Below are positions 61,251 to 64,000 of a stretch of DNA of 64,000 bases, in pieces. The first letter of the stretch is position 1, and every line of letters begins with the position of its first letter. Origin of the DNA: Closterium sp. Naga37s-1 (Eukaryota > Streptophyta > Zygnematophyceae > Desmidiales > Closteriaceae); contig CANJKZ010000078.1 in assembly GCA_947471745.1 (NCBI GenBank), positions 5,460,501 through 5,524,500 of the forward strand, read 5' to 3'. The notes under the pieces were generated by a model. The model saw only the letters and a list, made by a program, of their open reading frames with translations, was not told the DNA's origin and did not search any database. The translations under genes and the position numbers were made by a program.

Positions 61251-61771
61251 TGTTGGAGGTTTCGTGGGGCGGTTTTGCCCCCAACCACCAAGCGGTGTTG
61301 TTTTTGGTGCTCACCTTCGAGTGAGCTGCAGGTTTGCGTGGGGTTGAAGTTTGACTTCGGAAGACTCCATCACTTCGGTGCCACATGGCAGCACAAGAAG
61401 AATCGAGATTGAAGGAGAATTCGATTCGGTGAAATTCGAGTTCCGCATTTCACCCCTTCGAAATGTTACTCGAACATTCGAGAGTGTAGCGACTCGAGGT
61501 TACATGTGCGACTCGAGGTTACATGTGCGACTCGATGCATTGCAGTTCATATATATATTTTTTGCTTTGTATTGCATGGAATATACTAAACATTGTGAAT
61601 CACTTTGTATGAAGTACATTCGAACACAAATTCCAGAGAGTTTCCAATCCTTCAACATAGAGCATAGCTTTCACATTAGTAGCCATATGTCGCTCGATAC
61701 TTAGGCGATCGAGGTGATCCACGGCCCGTTGGAAAGCTAAGACGGTGATCTACTGATTAGTACAAATCCCA
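61251..61771 (+). repeat. Copia-4 3' LTR, 3'-truncated
   Basis: Matches the 5' LTR from TGTTGGAGG to TACAAATCCCA, then switches to host sequence. Confidence 0.88.
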
Positions 61772-61856
61772 TTTGCCGCCTTTTGCTGGTCACAAGTTCG
61801 AGTTGGTATTCAAAAGACCCAGTTTCTCGTCATCCGGATTTCGTCCCAATCCTGCC

Positions 61857-62878
61857 ATGGCTAACGTCTTTCTCACTGGTGCCACCGTCGCGTCTTCGAG
61901 TTTCACTACTGATTTTGGCAAGATCCCAACGCGCCGAGCTCCATCTACCGTCGTGACGACGGGCGTTCGCCTCGCGCTGGTCCGTGCTGAAGCTCCTCAT
62001 TATGTCATCGCCAATGTCACCGCCTCCCCGATCCCCACGAAAGTTTCAGGTAGGTCCCGTCTGTTTTCGAAAGAGTCTTGCCAATTAGATTAGTAGTCCT
62101 TTCATTCGCAATGAATTCGTTCTGCTCTCACTTCTCTTTCTCACAATGTTGCGAAGGGCGTGACCTCTTGATGTTTTCTCTTCTTTTAGTTTTCCACGTC
62201 GTCAATCTCACAAATGTTTTCGTTTTTCTTTCTCTCTCTTTCAAATTTCCGTCATCCTTCCCCGCAGATGCGGCCACCTCTGTGAAGGCATCTCCTAGCC
62301 TTGCTACTCGTACCACTACCCCCGCCAACGATGATGCCCCACGATGCAGGCGTTGCAACAATCCCTGCACAAAAGACAATGTCGCTTCGGAAGCGCCTGA
62401 TTTTTACCCCTTCACGTCACTCCCACCGACTCCGGTCTTTCCATCGCACACAGCCATGGCGCTCTTCCTCCAAGCCTACGCTCGCATGCTGCAGCACGTT
62501 CAGACTGCCACGTCGGGCGTTGATCGCGTTGACCCCGTTGACCGCGTTGACCACAGCCAGGACGCCCTCGTCTCTGGCGAATCCCTCGCCGCCGCTGGCG
62601 TGACGGCGCTGAAAAGTGTGTGTGTGGGGCTCCGCGCGCTGCTGCACCACCCGCAGCATGGCGTGGTGGGGGGGCGGGGGGGGGGGGGGGGGGGGCGTGG
62701 TGCGCCAGGAAGGAGCGTGCGGAGCAGTGCCTCGCGGAGCTGGAGTGCGATATTGAGACCCTTTCGCTCTGCGCATGAGCGCCCGCCCCGTGCCACTACA
62801 CTCGCGCTTGTGACTATTCACTGCATAGACGCTGCTCGGATCATCATCAGACTGTTAAACGATCATCACCATTCCTGA
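61857..62878 (+). CDS. Uncharacterised protein with probable transit peptide, paralogue 2 (frame-altered centre)
   Basis: Exon 1 is 61857 to about 62049 (MANVFLTGATVASSSFTTDF; donor GTAGGT). Exon 2 is 62268-62878 after CCCGCAG. The same blocks as paralogue 1 are present: CRRCNNPCTKDN, PTPVFPSHTAM, FLQAYARMLQHV, DHSQDALVSGESLAAAG. Then a long G-homopolymer (about 62668-62697) shifts the frame, so about 35 residues (GAPGRSVRSSASRSWSAI) replace the conserved ERAEEVLAELERDIE block. A one-base insertion at about 62760 restores the frame at RSAHERPPRATT. The C-terminus is extended (LLNDHHHS). The segment may be a true compensated frameshift or an assembly error in the G-run. Confidence 0.72.
62668..62697. 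repeat. G-homopolymer tract inside exon 2 of paralogue 2
   Basis: GGGGGGGCGGGG followed by about 20 further G. Paralogue 1 has GGGCCGCGGGGGGGC here. Length is likely unstable or misassembled. Confidence 0.85.
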
Positions 62879-63782
62879 TGATCATGGGTCCAAAGTTCTA
62901 CTCACAGGCCCCACCATTCAACCTTCATCTGTCATCCCGCCCCATACGTCTTCCATCAACCAATCAATGAGAGGGACAGATGCAGCTAAAACTGGCTGCT
63001 AATATGTGAGCCGGGTACACATGAGCCAAATAATTGGTGTTTAGTTTTGCTGTTGAGGTGTAAATAATTAATGCCCCCTGGATGTAGCCATCAGTGATTA
63101 ATTTGGTTGGCAGGACCCTTGCGCTTTTTCCATGTTGAGAGAAGCTTAGAGGGTGCCCATCTGCTGGTGGTGTATATTATAGGGGCATCTTGTGTCTGAG
63201 ATTGCCATGTTTGAAATGTGTTAGCATTATATATATATATATTACCTACCTATTTGCTGAATGTACCCTATACATTCTCTTGATGAATCTGGGTGTAGGT
63301 ACTTGAATTTGCTTTTACCTTCCAACTGGCCATAACCTCTAAAAAAGGTTATCTGATTATGTTTTTTCCCTTGGTGATGAGGAATTCAGTGGACCTCAAC
63401 GTTCATTCGCTGGTTCTGGATACCAGTTTTTTCCCGACATCGCCATCGTCCGCAAACCCAGAGTTCACCAGCTTTTCAAATTTCTCTCGCAAGGTCTTGG
63501 TCCTCGCAACTTTCGCCTCATCAATTCCGAAGTTTAGTCGGCAGTGTTATATTTTAGGTATTTTGGCCGTGCTTTCTCCGGCCTATGTAAACTCCCATCC
63601 TACAGGTGAAGGCCTGTTCTACCTTATCCCTTCGGCAAGGCGGACTTTAGCTGGTCCTCGAGTTTCGCATTCGCCTCGGTCGACATATATCACTGTCCGG
63701 CGCATTACCAGCCGCGTCGCCAAACCCTAATTGCCAGAGCGTGGACTCGCTAGTCAGTTGGCTTTTTCGAAATCTCGCCGCC
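62879..63782. other. 3' flank of paralogue 2 and 5' region of CRNKL1
   Basis: 62879-63620 is the segmental-duplication flank. A conserved GATGTAGCCATCAGTGATT and TTGGTTGGCAGGACCCTTG occur in both copies. 63621-63782 is presumed promoter/5' UTR of the next gene. No TATA motif is obvious. Confidence 0.5.
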
Positions 63783-64000
63783 ATGGCTTCTAAAGAAGCC
63801 GACGCGCGGCTCGCGTACATGACGAAGCGCGAGTCAGAGATCCGCCTCCCGCGTGCGACTCGCGTTAAGAACAAAACTCCCGCGCCGGTCCAGATCACCG
63901 CGGAGCAGATTCTCCGCGAGGCTCGCGAGCGGCAGGAGGTAGAAACAGCGGCGCCGAAGCAGAAAATCACCGACGCGCAGGAACTCGGGGAGTACCGGTT
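63783..64000 (+). CDS. CRNKL1: Crooked-neck-like protein 1 (CRNKL1/CLF1), N-terminus; continues past the window
   Basis: Starts at ATG 63783 in the good context [28 protein letters not shown], then [32 protein letters not shown] and [14 protein letters not shown] to the window end. The block [20 protein letters not shown] is the hallmark N-terminus of Crooked-neck/Clf1/Syf3, a HAT-repeat scaffold of the Prp19/NineTeen-associated spliceosome needed for catalytic activation in the nucleus. Only 72 codons are inside the window; the HAT repeats lie outside. It is the first ordinary gene after the segmental duplication. Confidence 0.95.
   Translation, partial: MASKEADARLAYMTKRESEIRLPRATRVKNKTPAPVQITAEQILREARERQEVETAAPKQKITDAQELGEYR

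Larger units (their letters stand above)
55321..61771 (+). mobile_element. Copia-4: older Ty1/copia element, interrupted by copia-3
   Basis: The 5' LTR is 55321-55873 (about 553 bp, starts TCTTGGAGG where the 3' LTR has TGTTGGAGG). The primer site is TGGTATCATAGC (55878-55889). The 3' LTR is 61251-61771, after the polypurine tract GCAAGGGGGAG; its last about 36 bp are missing and it joins the flanking gene directly, so no target duplication is seen. Gag, protease, integrase, RT and RNase H are present on the plus strand with stops and frameshifts. Its LTR and protein sequences differ clearly from copia-1/2, so it is another copia lineage. Confidence 0.9.
61772..63620. repeat. Segmental duplication, copy 2 (right part)
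   Basis: Resumes with TTTGCCGCCTTTTGCTGGTC, equivalent to GCTGCCGCCTTCAGCTGTCA at 22798, and runs to about 63620 (CATCCTACAGGTGAAGGCCT), where similarity to copy 1 stops shortly before the CRNKL1 gene. Confidence 0.85.

Overview
The window is nuclear DNA of a green-plant-lineage eukaryote. The host genes are split by many short GT-AG introns. They include the C-terminal half of a plant-type receptor-like kinase, a KIN-U/ARK-like kinesin and the first exon of the splicing factor CRNKL1/CLF1. The repeats are plant-type Ty1/copia and Ty3/gypsy LTR elements that use the initiator-Met tRNA primer site. GC-rich copia elements with huge simple-repeat linkers, and short intron-rich genes, suggest a streptophyte alga (a zygnematophyte such as Closterium is my guess) or an early land plant; this placement is inference only.

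Layout. 1-5.2 kb: 3' end of a receptor-like kinase gene (+), full of duplicated exon pieces and followed by a long Ser/Pro/Gln-rich coding stretch. 5.9-14.1 kb: a complete kinesin gene (-) of about 18 exons, tail to tail with the kinase; about ten of its exons or introns carry tandem partial duplications. 15.2-16.8 kb: a complete non-autonomous LTR element (TRIM-1). 16.8-17.5 kb: pyrimidine minisatellite. 18.9-19.5 kb (-), 22.9-23.9 kb (+) and 61.9-62.9 kb (+): three paralogues of an unrecognised protein family. The last two lie in a segmental duplication (20.3-24.6 kb versus 53.8-63.6 kb). 25.3-28.3 kb: a decayed copia gag-pol (-) interrupted by a very small LTR/tRNA-like element. 29.0-30.7 kb: a second TRIM, with LTRs I read as identical. 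31.0-33.4 kb: a decayed LINE. 33.4-53.7 kb: a three-level nest, gypsy chromovirus > copia-1 > copia-2, each with a perfect 5-bp target duplication. 55.3-61.8 kb: decayed copia-4 carrying an internally deleted copia-3. 63.78 kb to the end: start of CRNKL1.

The most unusual observation is in the first 14 kb. Many tandem duplications inside the kinase and kinesin genes have a short palindrome (type TTTTGAGnnnnCTCAAAA, 12-20 bp) sitting exactly at the junction between the two copies. I know of no described element or repair signature that does this, and I saw the motif only in these two genes, not in the retroelement-rich part.
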